Notes: a model not told the origin generated them from the sequence alone. A stretch of 37,416 bases of DNA from Bradyrhizobium guangdongense (GCF_006483445.1 NZ_PPPT01000169.1:1-37416), one strand, 5' to 3'; counted from the first letter of the stretch, positions 7,010 to 16,798 are shown. Numbers and translations: made by a program.

Positions 7010-7222
7010 TCACGCCTTGCTCGCGCCCCGTTGCCCGCCGCCGATCTGACGCGCGACGAGATATGACAGCGGCATGGCAAGCGCAAAACCTGCGGCCACC
7101 GCGTAGGGGATGGCCTTGAGCGCCTGGTTCTCGAGGCTTGGAATCATCAGGACCACGATCAGGCTGGTCCCGGCCAGCACCGTCCCCAGCATGATCCATA
7201 CGAGGACTGAAACTTTGAACAT
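7010..7222 (-). CDS. Small two-helix membrane protein
   Basis: A 70-residue protein starting at the ATG at 7222, preceded by GAGAGAGG at suitable spacing. Residues 4-28 (VSVLVWIMLGTVLAGTSLIVVLM) and 38-58 (IPYAVAAGFALAMPLSYLVA) are two membrane helices, followed by a short basic Gly-rich tail. It resembles small inner-membrane proteins that are common and uncharacterised in rhizobia. A longer in-frame start upstream would add non-membrane residues without support. Confidence 0.72.
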   Translation of the reverse strand: MFKVSVLVWIMLGTVLAGTSLIVVLMIPSLENQALKAIPYAVAAGFALAMPLSYLVARQIGGGQRGASKA

Positions 7223-7358
7223 GGCGACCTCTCTCTTCCTTGATGAGGATGAGAGGATCATCTGCGCAACAGCCCCATGCGTCATTGATCCCGGACAAAT
7301 CGCGGGTGGGCCGCGCGATTGATCGGCATCAATGACGGAAGAGAACGGGGACGCGTCG
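7223..7358. other. Short intergenic region
   Basis: 136 bases without a gene. It holds the ribosome binding site and probably the promoter of the small membrane protein. I see no clear terminator for the peptidoglycan-binding gene. Confidence 0.35.
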
Positions 7359-8030
7359 TTATTCGACGGGATGGCCGATCGCAGTGGCGAGCTCGCGCAG
7401 CAGGCGGTCAGACACCTGACCTGTGACGGGCATCCTGCGCTCACGCTCGAACTTCTGGATCGCGGCCTGGGTCTCGCCGCCGATCGCGCCCGTCACCTTC
7501 AACTGGCCATAGCCATATTCGGACAGCGCGCGCTGCACGGCAGCGACGCGGCGCGCGGCGGCGTTCTGCTGGACCGGGATCGGCGCCGGCGGACGTGCGA
7601 CCGCAACCGAGGACGATGGCGGCGCCGACGTCGTGGCCTTGACCAGATTGGTCAGCGGATCGGCCGACCGCGACGTCGATGCGGTCGCGTCAGGCTTTTC
7701 CGGCGCGGCGGGCCGCGGCTCGGGAACGCGAAACTCCATCGGTTTCGGCTCGAGCGGCAGCGTGTCAGCGGCGAGCGGACGCGGACGCGGCAATGGATTC
7801 GACAGATTCATCGAGGGCGGCGCAGGCAGGTTCACCACGGTGCCGAACATCGGCGCCGGGTGACGGCCGGTCTGCAGGAAGAGCGCGTTGGCAACGATGG
7901 CGCCGATCGCAGCGCAAGCCACCAGGCCCGCCAAGGTATCCTTGGGGCTGTGCAGCAGGACGCGCATCACGAGATTGCGCTCGGTCTCGACATCGACGGC
8001 TGCCGCCTTCGCACCACGGCGACGCGGCAT
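7359..8030 (-). CDS. Peptidoglycan-binding domain protein, membrane-anchored
   Basis: A 223-residue protein from ATG 8030 (MPRRRGAKAAAVDVETERNL); GTG at 8060, overlapping the kinase stop, is an alternative start adding ten residues. One membrane helix follows (DTLAGLVACAAIGAIVANAL, about residues 31-50), then a long Pro/Arg-rich linker. The C-terminal 60 residues are a PG_binding_1 domain: VAAVQRALSEYGYGQLKVTG, IGGETQAAIQKFERERRMPV, TGQVSDRLLREL. It should sit in the inner membrane and bind cell wall in the periplasm. It lies 22 bases after the histidine kinase stop on the same strand, so the two are probably cotranscribed and functionally linked. Confidence 0.86.
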   Translation of the reverse strand: MPRRRGAKAAAVDVETERNLVMRVLLHSPKDTLAGLVACAAIGAIVANALFLQTGRHPAPMFGTVVNLPAPPSMNLSNPLPRPRPLAADTLPLEPKPMEFRVPEPRPAAPEKPDATASTSRSADPLTNLVKATTSAPPSSSVAVARPPAPIPVQQNAAARRVAAVQRALSEYGYGQLKVTGAIGGETQAAIQKFERERRMPVTGQVSDRLLRELATAIGHPVE

Positions 8031-8052
8031 GTCCTCATCCCTTGCAGACTTT

Positions 8053-9900
<1,848 letters not shown>

Positions 9901-10307
9901 GGGTCTCGCGCTTCGGCTCTCTCGTCGGAAAGACGCGCCGGAACGCCTCCTTGTCGTTGAGCCACCGTGTCAGAGCGGAATTAAACGAACGCTAAGGCGG
10001 CAGGAGCCGCGGCAAAACACCGTGTGATCGCGGGTGTTTTGAGGCGATTTGGCCGTCTCATTCGCGGTGATGGTGAACGCGGGGTTTCCACCCCTCAAAC
10101 CTCATGGTTTCGAATTGGTAGACGGGCCTACGATGGCGCCCTCACGCACGCCATCAAGCGAAAATTTACGGGAGGGGGCGATTCGCGAAAATTTCAGACA
10201 AATTTTCCAAGAGTTAAGCACAAAGCAATCACTTGCGATTTATCGAGGATTGCTAGGTCGAATGCCCGCGGGGTCACCGCAGCAGGATCTAACCTACAGG
10301 TCGCAAG
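9901..10307. other. Divergent intergenic region between the kinase and DUF5330
   Basis: 407 bases, AT-richer than its surroundings from 10150 to 10260. It contains a TTAA-N7-CTAA element (9981-9995), one mismatch from a CtrA box, 81 bases upstream of the kinase start. Several plus-strand frames cross it but none has a ribosome binding site or a family signature. No tRNA fold was seen. Confidence 0.4.
9981..9995 (-). promoter_or_regulatory. Near-consensus CtrA box upstream of the kinase
   Basis: Read on the minus strand, TTAG then seven bases then TTAA; one base off the TTAA-N7-TTAA consensus. Position upstream of a DivJ-like kinase is suggestive only. Confidence 0.3.
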
Positions 10308-10739
10308 ATGCGCTTTCTGTTCCGCATCACATTCTGGCTCGGGCTGGTGCTGGTGCTCCTGCCCCGGGACAAGACGCCCGAATCGGAGAAGCTGCCGCAG
10401 ATCGGCGCGGCCGATGCGGTTCAGGCTGCGACCGCCGCCGTCTCCGACATGACCCAGTTCTGCAAGCGCCAGCCGGCGGCCTGCGAGGTCGGCGGCCAGG
10501 CCGCAACCATCATCGGTCAGCGGGCACAGGACGGCGCGCGCAAGATCTACCAGATCATCAACGACAAGAAAGAGCAGATCACCAACGAGAAGCACGACAA
10601 GAACGACAAGAAGGCGCCCGACCATACCGGCTCGATCGGGACCGAGACGACCGATCTCGCCGGCGTCGAGACGCCGCGCGATACCCTGACCCAGGACGAT
10701 CTGGCGCTGCAATGGCGCGGACCGGAGATCGCGAACTAA
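10308..10739 (+). CDS. DUF5330 domain-containing protein
   Basis: A 143-residue protein. MRFLFRITFWLGLVLVLLPR is a basic start and a single N-terminal membrane helix or uncleaved signal anchor. The conserved block AADAVQAATAAVSDMTQFCK and RQPAACEVGGQAATIIGQRA carries two Cys (about residues 52 and 59), likely paired in the periplasm. A Lys/Asp-rich low-complexity stretch follows (EKHDKNDKKAPDH). This matches DUF5330, a small alphaproteobacterial family without known function. The ATG at 10308 is the clear start because the hydrophobic segment begins there. Confidence 0.85.
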   Translation: MRFLFRITFWLGLVLVLLPRDKTPESEKLPQIGAADAVQAATAAVSDMTQFCKRQPAACEVGGQAATIIGQRAQDGARKIYQIINDKKEQITNEKHDKNDKKAPDHTGSIGTETTDLAGVETPRDTLTQDDLALQWRGPEIAN

Positions 10740-10746
10740 GACGCGG

Positions 10747-10782
10747 CTGAGACAGCGGCGTGACGGTTACGCCGCCGCTCAG
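10747..10782 (+). terminator. Putative terminator hairpin after DUF5330
   Basis: CTGAG and GCGGCG on the left pair with CGCCGC and CTCAG on the right, eight bases after the DUF5330 stop, followed by a pyrimidine-rich stretch. No clean T-run. The right half overlaps the flippase relic. Confidence 0.45.
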
Positions 10783-10814
10783 CCTTCTCTCACAATTTGC
10801 GCCGCGCGCCAGCG
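10767..10814 (-). pseudogene. Relic of a flippase C-terminus
   Basis: The minus strand reads R W R A A Q I V R E G stop A A A stop. The last codons of the intact flippase gene at 11963 read A W R A A Q L I K D G K A A A stop. The two align codon for codon over 16 codons, with conservative changes (I/L, V/I, R/K, E/D) and one nonsense codon (TGA for Lys). Around the stop, 18 bases are identical (10758-10775 and 11954-11971). Upstream the relic continues as RKLTGM in a shifted frame, against RRIIGN in the intact gene. It is therefore the broken end of a homologous flippase gene separated from the living copy by the cassette at 11019-11950. Confidence 0.6.
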
Positions 10815-11018
10815 TGCGCCTCATGCCCGTCAGCTTCCTTGTGCCCGCACTGTTGTCGGCACGAGAGTTTCCGCGAACGATCCATTGAAACGGATTTGAG
10901 GACAGCCTGTGGATCGATTTTACGTGATGCAAGTCTGGGAGCCCGATCCCGTGAAGTGGGCAGTGATCACGCTGACTCACCACTCGTGCCGCCTCAAAAT
11001 ACTTGTTGGATTTCACCC
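10815..11018. other. Intergenic region before the hypothetical cassette
   Basis: About 200 bases with no gene; the first part may still be decayed flippase sequence. No convincing promoter was identified for the gene at 11019. Confidence 0.35.
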
Positions 11019-11708
11019 ATGAAGCGGGGCTTCTTCGCAGCATTTATTGTCCTCGTGCTGAGTGTGGGAGCGTTGGTGGTCGGCTATAGGTATAAGTATC
11101 CCGATTACACTTACCGCTACCGGTTGACTGTCAATATCGAAGTGGACGGTAAGGTTCACTCAGGATCGAGCGTCATTGAGGTCAAGTGGCGAGGTGGACC
11201 GGTTATCGGGGATGGCGGTCCCTTTGGTCCTTCCGTTAAGGGGCAAGCCGCGCTGGTGGATCTCGGAGATCGCGGCGTCGTGGTCGCTACTCTAATAAAT
11301 GGCGAAGATTATGGCCCGGCAAAGGATGGTGCGCTTGGCGCGCTGTGGGTTGCCGCGGAGGCGTTCGGAAATCACAGCACGGTGCAAGAGATACCGGATC
11401 TGCCCAATTTGCGCGGCAAGCGGGACCTCGCGCTGAACAAGCTGCCTCGCTTCCTTTGGTTTTCGAATCCGCAGGATCCGACCACCGCCAGGAAATTGTT
11501 GGTGCAGGATATTCCGACCGCTCTTGGTCCATCGGCCCGCTTCGCGAGTGCGTCGGTCGAAATCACAAGCGATCCGGTTGTGATTGATATCAGTCGGAAG
11601 CTGACATGGTTTCAATCGTGGTCCGATCATTACCGGGATCGCGGGCCTATGTATTTGAAGAATGATCTGGCGCTTTCCCGGTACATGTTTGTTGGAGATG
11701 CATCATGA
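11019..11708 (+). CDS. Hypothetical membrane-anchored exported protein
   Basis: A 229-residue protein from ATG 11019, chosen because the basic start and hydrophobic helix (MKRGFFAAFIVLVLSVGALV) begin there; the in-frame extension upstream has no coding look. The periplasmic part opens with YRYRLTVNIEVDGKVHSGSS, a beta-rich segment, and includes a Gly-rich loop (WRGGPVIGDGGPFGPSVKGQ) and a C-terminal RYMFVGDAS. I do not recognise a domain; similar proteins occur in Bradyrhizobium, from memory, often paired with a lipase-like protein. Its TGA stop overlaps the ATG of the decayed next gene (ATGA at 11705-11708), so the two formed an operon. Base composition is lower in GC than the neighbours, suggesting acquisition. 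Confidence 0.75.
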   Translation: MKRGFFAAFIVLVLSVGALVVGYRYKYPDYTYRYRLTVNIEVDGKVHSGSSVIEVKWRGGPVIGDGGPFGPSVKGQAALVDLGDRGVVVATLINGEDYGPAKDGALGALWVAAEAFGNHSTVQEIPDLPNLRGKRDLALNKLPRFLWFSNPQDPTTARKLLVQDIPTALGPSARFASASVEITSDPVVIDISRKLTWFQSWSDHYRDRGPMYLKNDLALSRYMFVGDAS

Positions 11709-11950
11709 CCAACGACCTCTTCTTGGCCATTCTCGCGATGGACGCGTATGGACCACACGGGTGTCGATCAAACACCTCGAGGTCTCGTTCTTCCGGGCGG
11801 CACGATGCTCGGAAATGCCACCGTGCTTTCCGGTGGCGGCTGTGTCGGTGAAGATCTCGCGAGCGGATTTTTCGCGCAACGGACATGCCACCAAGCACTC
11901 GGCGAGCCAATCGCATTGTCACCGCAATTGCCTAGAATGCGGCCGCGCCA
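11705..11950 (+). pseudogene. Decayed second gene of the hypothetical cassette
   Basis: The ATG overlapping the previous stop starts MTNDLFLAILAMDAY, a sequence that looks like the beginning of a real protein and resembles rhizobial lipase/esterase-like proteins from memory. After about 15 codons this frame turns into Arg/Ser-rich nonsense and stops near 11852. The next frame (+1) carries GGTMLGNATVLSGGG, the sort of segment expected next, so a frameshift is likely. The rest of the gene is missing, since the flippase gene ends at 11963. Confidence 0.45.
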
Positions 11951-11962
11951 ACCGCGTGACGG

Positions 11963-13450
11963 TTACGCCGCGGCCTTGCCGTCCTTGATCAACTGCGCCG
12001 CCCGCCACGCATTCCCGATGATCCTGCGGCCCGGCGGCGACGCGCAGAGCGCAAGACCGGTCCCGAGATACGCCGTCAGCAATCCGATCGTCAGCGCGAG
12101 CACCGGATGAAGTGCGAGGCGGTGAAGCTCTGAAGACACCGCATAGACGAGGGCCGCGGCGATCACGATCGACGCGGCAATCGGCAGCAGCATGTTGATG
12201 AAGTGCCTCAACGAGACCGGTCCGCCACGCGTGGCGCCCCAGATCGTGACGCCGTGGATCGGAAGCGAGAAGATCGCAGCCGAGACGGCCACGCCCACCA
12301 CGCCCCAGGGCAGGCCGAGCACCAGCGCCAGCACCGTCAGGCCCTGCCCGATCAGGCCGCATTGAAGCATCAGCCGGGTGCGGCCCTGGCTCACGAACAA
12401 CCACGTCGCCGCGGCCCCCGCCGGCGCGAGCAGGCTTGCGGCCGCAAACCAGCTCACGATCGGCGACGTCGCGGTCCACTCCCGGCCGTACAGCACCAGG
12501 ACCGCATAGTCGGACATGAATACGAGGCACACGAGGCCCGGCGTGAGGAACAGGATGAGCGCTTCCGAGAACTGCAGGAACGCCTGGCGATATTCGCCGG
12601 CATCGGCGGCGAGCCTTGCCAGCGAGGTTTCCGCGATCCGCGACAGCGGCGTCAGGAACCCGACGAACGACATGCTCACGAGCTTGAAGCCGCGGTCGAA
12701 CAGGCCGACCTCCCAGGCGCCGAACAGGCGGCCGACCACCAGCGGGCTGAGGCTCGTGGCTGCGAAGGTGGCGAGTGAAAGCCCGGTGAGGTCGGCGCCG
12801 AATTTCATCAGCGGCAGCGTCTTGGTCAGCGCACGCGGCCGGGCGGGGCGGAACGGCGACAGCGTCCAGGCCAGAATGCCGGCCGTGAACGTATGCACCA
12901 ATTGCCCTGTTACCAGCGACCAGTAGCCAAAACCGAGCCGCGCGGCCGTGATGGCCGCCACGACGTTGGCGAGAACCGGCGCGATGTCGATCAGGAGGAT
13001 CGGGACCGGGTCCATGCGCCGGTGCATCAGCGCGATCTGCTGATAGGACAGGCTGTTGACGATGATCAGCACCGAGAGCGCGGCGAGCACGCCGGTGACC
13101 CGGTGATCATTGTAGAAGCTCGCAACCGCCGGCGAGAGCGCGAGCAGGGTCATCGCCAGGACGCAGCCGAGCGCCAGATTGATCCAGAACACGTTGTTGC
13201 TGTCGTCGGTGCTCAGCGACGGGCGCTGGATCACGGCCTGCGACAGGCCGAGGTCGTTGGACAGCGCGAACAGGCCGAAGACCGGCGCGCACATCGCGAC
13301 GACGCCGAAATCCGCGGGGCTCAGGAGGCGCGCAAGCGCGATCTGGGAGCCGAACAGCAGCAATGATTTGACGAATTGAACCGCGACGCTGGAGACGACC
13401 CAACGGGAAGCGACGGCCTTGACATCTGTGGGTCGTACGGCGGCGGTCAT
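11963..13450 (-). CDS. Oligosaccharide/polysaccharide flippase (Wzx-type, MOP superfamily)
   Basis: A 495-residue integral membrane protein with 12 or more hydrophobic helices. The opening VVSSVAVQFVKSLLLFGSQI and ALARLLSPADFGVVAMCAPV is the hallmark start of the polysaccharide-synthesis flippase family (LARLLSPxDFG). VTGVLAALSVLIIVNSLSYQ and LATFAATSLSPLVVGRLFGA fit the WzxC-like branch. It would flip lipid-linked sugar repeat units across the inner membrane for exopolysaccharide or O-antigen assembly. No glycosyltransferase operon adjoins it; the nearest partner is a divergent methyltransferase. The last 18 bases around its stop are duplicated at 10758. Confidence 0.9.
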   Translation of the reverse strand: MTAAVRPTDVKAVASRWVVSSVAVQFVKSLLLFGSQIALARLLSPADFGVVAMCAPVFGLFALSNDLGLSQAVIQRPSLSTDDSNNVFWINLALGCVLAMTLLALSPAVASFYNDHRVTGVLAALSVLIIVNSLSYQQIALMHRRMDPVPILLIDIAPVLANVVAAITAARLGFGYWSLVTGQLVHTFTAGILAWTLSPFRPARPRALTKTLPLMKFGADLTGLSLATFAATSLSPLVVGRLFGAWEVGLFDRGFKLVSMSFVGFLTPLSRIAETSLARLAADAGEYRQAFLQFSEALILFLTPGLVCLVFMSDYAVLVLYGREWTATSPIVSWFAAASLLAPAGAAATWLFVSQGRTRLMLQCGLIGQGLTVLALVLGLPWGVVGVAVSAAIFSLPIHGVTIWGATRGGPVSLRHFINMLLPIAASIVIAAALVYAVSSELHRLALHPVLALTIGLLTAYLGTGLALCASPPGRRIIGNAWRAAQLIKDGKAAA

Positions 13451-13698
13451 CGTCGATTGCTTGGTTGCGAGCCAGCGGAACAGGACATGCGGCGGCTGCG
13501 GCGTTCAATGATAACGGACGCAATAGCAGGAAAACGTTAGCAGCGATGACGATATGGCAGGGGTTGGTTAATCTAATCCGGATGTTAACTACGGGAAAAG
13601 TATGCGCTTTCGCCGCTTGCTGCGTGACGGTAATCGAAACGGACCTTATTGGCCGGCAGACCGATTAAAAAAGACCGATTCCCTGCGCGGAGCCTGAC
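13451..13698. other. Divergent promoter region, flippase/methyltransferase
   Basis: 248 bases, AT-rich between 13560 and 13680, with TTAA motifs at 13571 and 13587 whose spacing does not fit a CtrA box. It probably drives both genes. No -35/-10 pair stands out. Confidence 0.4.
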
Positions 13699-14784
13699 AT
13701 GATTGAGACCATCGATCGTTTGCCTCCGGAACAATTGACCGGTCAGCACACCCAAACCGCGAAGCTCGGTTCCGATCAGCCAGAATGCCCGGCGTGCAAG
13801 TCGCGGTCGCTGTCGACGCTGCGGACTGTGTCCGCGCGCGAGGCAGCGCAATTCTTCGCTCCGGAGCGTGCGAATGCCGAAAGTCACAAGCGCATCTTCG
13901 CCTGCGTCACTTCGCTGTGGGGCGGCGACACCTGCCGGATCATGGGCTGCGCGGATTGCGGTTTTGGCTTCGCATGGCCCTACGTGGCGGGGAATGCCGA
14001 GTTCTATAATCACACCGGCTCCGACGGCGTCTATCCCAGGGACAAGTGGGAGTTTGCGCGCACGGCTGCCGAGCTTCGCAAGCTGAACAAGCGCGACGCG
14101 AAGGTGCTGGAGGTCGGCGCCGGCAATGGCTACTTCCTCGACCAGATCTGCCCGAGCCTCGTTCGGCCCGACGATGTCACGGTGCTCGAATACAACGACA
14201 AATCGATTCCGATCCTGAAGGCCAGGGGATATCGCGCGCTCTCGGTCGATCTCAGGGACACAGCGCTCGACCCCGACAGCGGCGCCTTCGATTTCATCTT
14301 CCTGTTCCAGGTCGTCGAGCATCTCGATGGCCTTGACGCGTTGTTCGGCCGCATCTCGTCGCTGCTCAGGAGCGGCGGCTCCGCATTCTGCGCCGTGCCC
14401 AACTCCGCGCGCGTCAGGTACCAGGAAGCCAACCGCTCCGTTCCCGACCAGCCGCCCAATCATATCGGGCGCTGGACGCCGCAGGCCTTCGACGCGGTGT
14501 GCCGGCGCAACGGCCTAGTGGTCCGCGCGGCCGAGCTCGAGCCGCTGAGCTGGCGGGAATTCCTCGCCCACGACATTTCCTACAGCCACATCCAGCGCGC
14601 CCAGCTCAACCCTGACGGCTTCATCGCGCGCGTCAGGAGCCTGCCGCGTGGCCGGATGCGGCGGCTGGCGGAAGCCGCGCTTGCCGCCCTCTTCATCCCC
14701 ACCCGTCTGCCGGCCTGGTACGACGTCTACCGAAACCGCCAAAATCTCGGCGGTTCCTTGTGGGTCCGGCTCGACCGGGCCTAA
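13699..14784 (+). CDS. SAM-dependent methyltransferase with N-terminal zinc-ribbon-like Cys pairs
   Basis: A 361-residue cytoplasmic protein preceded by GGAG. Cys30/Cys33 (CPAC) and a later CADC resemble a zinc-binding knuckle found before many sugar C- or O-methyltransferases. The Rossmann fold follows: motif I VLEVGAGNGYFLDQI (about 135-149), an acidic end of strand 2 (VTVLEYND), FDFIFLFQVVEHLDGLDALF as the post-motif strand and helix, and LLRSGGSAFCAVPNS. This is a Methyltransf_23-type enzyme. Next to a polysaccharide flippase, a role in methylating a cell-surface glycan is plausible but unproved. Confidence 0.87.
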   Translation: MIETIDRLPPEQLTGQHTQTAKLGSDQPECPACKSRSLSTLRTVSAREAAQFFAPERANAESHKRIFACVTSLWGGDTCRIMGCADCGFGFAWPYVAGNAEFYNHTGSDGVYPRDKWEFARTAAELRKLNKRDAKVLEVGAGNGYFLDQICPSLVRPDDVTVLEYNDKSIPILKARGYRALSVDLRDTALDPDSGAFDFIFLFQVVEHLDGLDALFGRISSLLRSGGSAFCAVPNSARVRYQEANRSVPDQPPNHIGRWTPQAFDAVCRRNGLVVRAAELEPLSWREFLAHDISYSHIQRAQLNPDGFIARVRSLPRGRMRRLAEAALAALFIPTRLPAWYDVYRNRQNLGGSLWVRLDRA

Positions 14785-14883
14785 ACGTATCGGGCGTTGG
14801 AAGCGCCGCTCGGGGGGCGGGCTCGGCTATCGATTTCGCCTGCCGGTGAGCCTATATAGGGCCCGAAGGGAACACGGGCCGAC

Positions 14884-15312
14884 ATGACGACGATCGACGA
14901 AATCAGGGACAATTTCGAGCTTCTGGACGACTGGGACGACCGCTACCGGTACGTCATCGAGCTCGGCCGCACGCTGGAACCGTTGCCGGAAGAAGAGCAT
15001 TCGGCCGAGAACAAGGTGCAAGGCTGCGTCAGCCAGGTCTGGCTGTCCAAGCGCATCGAGCGCGGCAACGGCGCGCCGATCCTCAGATATCTCGGCGACA
15101 GCGACGCGCATATCGTGCGCGGGCTGGTCGCGATCGTGCTGTCGCTTTATTCCGGCCGCACGCCGCAGGAAATCCTTTCGACCGACGCCATCGCCGTGTT
15201 CGACGAGTTCGGCTTTCGCGATCATCTGACCCCGCAGCGCTCCAACGGGCTGCGCTCGATGGTCGAGCGTATCAAGACCGATGCGCGCGAGGCACTTGCC
15301 GAAGCGTCGTGA
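14884..15312 (+). CDS. sufE: SufE family sulfur-acceptor protein
   Basis: A 142-residue protein of normal SufE length. TIDEIRDNFELLDDWDDRYR is the characteristic start. Cys48 in NKVQGCVSQVW is the persulfide-accepting Cys that takes sulfur from the cysteine desulfurase SufS and passes it to the SufBCD scaffold for Fe-S cluster assembly. HIVRGLVAIVLSLYSGRTPQ and LTPQRSNGLRSMVERI complete the fold. The suf operon is not in the window. It is convergent with MucR, with nine bases between the stops. No terminator is visible in that gap. Confidence 0.95.
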   Translation: MTTIDEIRDNFELLDDWDDRYRYVIELGRTLEPLPEEEHSAENKVQGCVSQVWLSKRIERGNGAPILRYLGDSDAHIVRGLVAIVLSLYSGRTPQEILSTDAIAVFDEFGFRDHLTPQRSNGLRSMVERIKTDAREALAEAS

Positions 15313-15321
15313 CGAGGGGCG

Positions 15322-15735
15322 CTATTTCCGCTTCCGCTGCTGCTGCCCCAGGCCCATCTTCTTCGCCAGTTGCGAGCGCGCCACCGCATAGTTCGGCGCG
15401 ACCATGGGATAGTCCGCCGGCAGGCCCCACTTCTCGCGATATTGCTCCGGCGTCATGTTGTACTGGGTGCGCAGATGGCGCTTCAGCGACTTGAAGCGCT
15501 TGCCGTCCTCGAGACACACCAGATAGTCCGGCGTCATCGACTTCTTGAGCGACACCGCCGGCTTCGCAGGCTCGAGCGGCGCCTCGGTCCGGCCTGTCGA
15601 TACCCGCGTCAAGGCGCCGTGCACCTGGCTGATCAGGTTCGGGATCTCGGTTGCGGGCGTCGGATTGTTGCTGAGATAGGCCGAAACGATATTCGCGGTG
15701 AGCTCGATGAAATTTTTGCCAGAAGCATCTGACAT
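15322..15735 (-). CDS. mucR: MucR/Ros family transcriptional regulator with degenerate zinc finger
   Basis: A 137-residue regulator from ATG 15735 (MSDASGKNFIELTANIVSAY), with GAGG seven bases upstream; a start six codons earlier is possible. The N-terminal half is the helical oligomerisation region; the C-terminal half is the Ros/MucR zinc-finger region DYLVCLEDGKRFKSLKRHLR and MTPEQYREKWGLPADYP. MucR proteins bind AT-rich DNA and control exopolysaccharide, motility and cell-cycle genes in rhizobia. Classical C2H2 Ros has a second Cys and a second His; here those positions are Asp77 and Gln91/Tyr92, leaving Cys74 and His87. Such zinc-free variants are known in Mesorhizobium. It probably represses itself through the AT-rich leader. 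Confidence 0.93.
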   Translation of the reverse strand: MSDASGKNFIELTANIVSAYLSNNPTPATEIPNLISQVHGALTRVSTGRTEAPLEPAKPAVSLKKSMTPDYLVCLEDGKRFKSLKRHLRTQYNMTPEQYREKWGLPADYPMVAPNYAVARSQLAKKMGLGQQQRKRK

Positions 15736-15904
15736 GGGGTCAACCTCGTTCAAATGGCCTCGCCCGCCATGGCCCGGCGATGCCCAAGTAATTTATGGTC
15801 ACAAATACATTCGACTAAGACACGACTACTAGTAAATTAGAGCTTATTACTGCTCCAGCAACAAAAACAAAACCACTCTACTCACGACCGCGCAAAACCC
15901 AAAA
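15736..15904 (-). promoter_or_regulatory. AT-rich mucR leader, likely MucR binding region
   Basis: Roughly 15776-15900 is by far the most AT-rich part of the window, with many T-A steps and A-tracts (AAAAACAAAAC, TAGTAAATTAGAG, GTAATTTATGG). MucR homologues in Brucella and Mesorhizobium bind degenerate AT-rich sites of this kind, including their own promoters. No clean -35/-10 pair could be fixed. Confidence 0.5.
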
Positions 15905-16798
15905 TCAGGCCCGCTGGTCGAGATGCGCCCGCAATTCGTCGATCGAGGCGAAACGCATCATGCCCTCCGGCATCTGCGCCTCGATCGAGCCGTCCGAATA
16001 AAGCGAATAGGCCATGCCGTCGACGACGCCCGATTTGAGCACCGTCACGGCGGTCTGCTCGGCCGGTGCGGGACGCGCAGGCTCGGGTGCAGGCGGCGGA
16101 GGCGGCGCGGGCGGCGCTGCGACCGGTTCCGTGGGCGCGCGCGGCGGTGGCGGCGGTGGACGCCGCGTGACCGAGGCCTCGAGCGGACGCGCACGGTCCG
16201 CCTTCGGCCAGGCATCATCGAAGCTCGCGGGGGGCGGTTCTGCCGGCACGACCGGCGGCGGCGCTGGCCGCGGTTCGATACCTGCAGGAACGTCCCCGGT
16301 CTTGGCCTCGGCCCGCTCGCGTTCCTTGCGCGAGGTCGACTCGAACAGCAGGTTTCGCCGGCGCGGCGGCTCAGGCGGCGGTGGTGGCGCCGGCACCTCG
16401 GGCACCGGTGGCGCCTCCGCACGCGTCCGCGCCGCAGCCTCGTCCTGCCAGGGCGGCGGCGTGCCCGTCGATGGCGGCAATGCCGGTTCGATCTTGGGCG
16501 CCTCGCCAGCAACCGCATCCGGCATCGGCACGCTCGCGGTCGCGATACCGGCCGGAAGCACCGGCCGTACCCGGACGTCCGAGGGCGCGGTGGAACCTGC
16601 GAGCCGGCGCGCGATGTCCTTCAGCTCCTGCACGACAGCGTAGAGGCCGAGCAGTAACATTCCGGAGCAGACGCCGATCGTCCCGCTCGTTATCAGGGTG
16701 CTACCGAGGCTGAACTCCTTGAGCGAGATGCCCCAAACGACCGTGAGGAGACCCGCCACAACGGCGACAATCCCCGCGATCATCAATGCCAGTGCCAT
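15905..16798 (-). CDS. Proline-rich membrane protein, unknown function
   Basis: A 297-residue protein from ATG 16798, which has GGGGGTGAG just upstream; GTG at 16807 is an alternative. Two membrane helices come first (ALALMIAGIVAVVAGLLTVV; LITSGTIGVCSGMLLLGLYA). A long Pro/Ala/Arg-rich low-complexity region follows. The last 45 residues are ordered: VTVLKSGVVDGMAYSLYSDG, then SIEAQMPEGMMRFASIDELR, a short beta-sheet and helix. The layout (membrane anchor, flexible spacer, small C-terminal domain) is seen in rhizobial envelope proteins of unknown role. Divergent from the glycosyltransferase at 17108. Confidence 0.8.
   Translation of the reverse strand: MALALMIAGIVAVVAGLLTVVWGISLKEFSLGSTLITSGTIGVCSGMLLLGLYAVVQELKDIARRLAGSTAPSDVRVRPVLPAGIATASVPMPDAVAGEAPKIEPALPPSTGTPPPWQDEAAARTRAEAPPVPEVPAPPPPPEPPRRRNLLFESTSRKERERAEAKTGDVPAGIEPRPAPPPVVPAEPPPASFDDAWPKADRARPLEASVTRRPPPPPPRAPTEPVAAPPAPPPPPAPEPARPAPAEQTAVTVLKSGVVDGMAYSLYSDGSIEAQMPEGMMRFASIDELRAHLDQRA

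Noticed and set aside
10090..10160. tRNA-like run (cgaattggtagacggg)
   Set aside because: It resembles a D-arm by eye but I could not pair an acceptor stem, an anticodon arm or a T-arm around it.
13451..13698. Possible CtrA boxes (TTAA at 13571 and 13587)
   Set aside because: The spacing between the half-sites is not seven bases, and neither has a partner.
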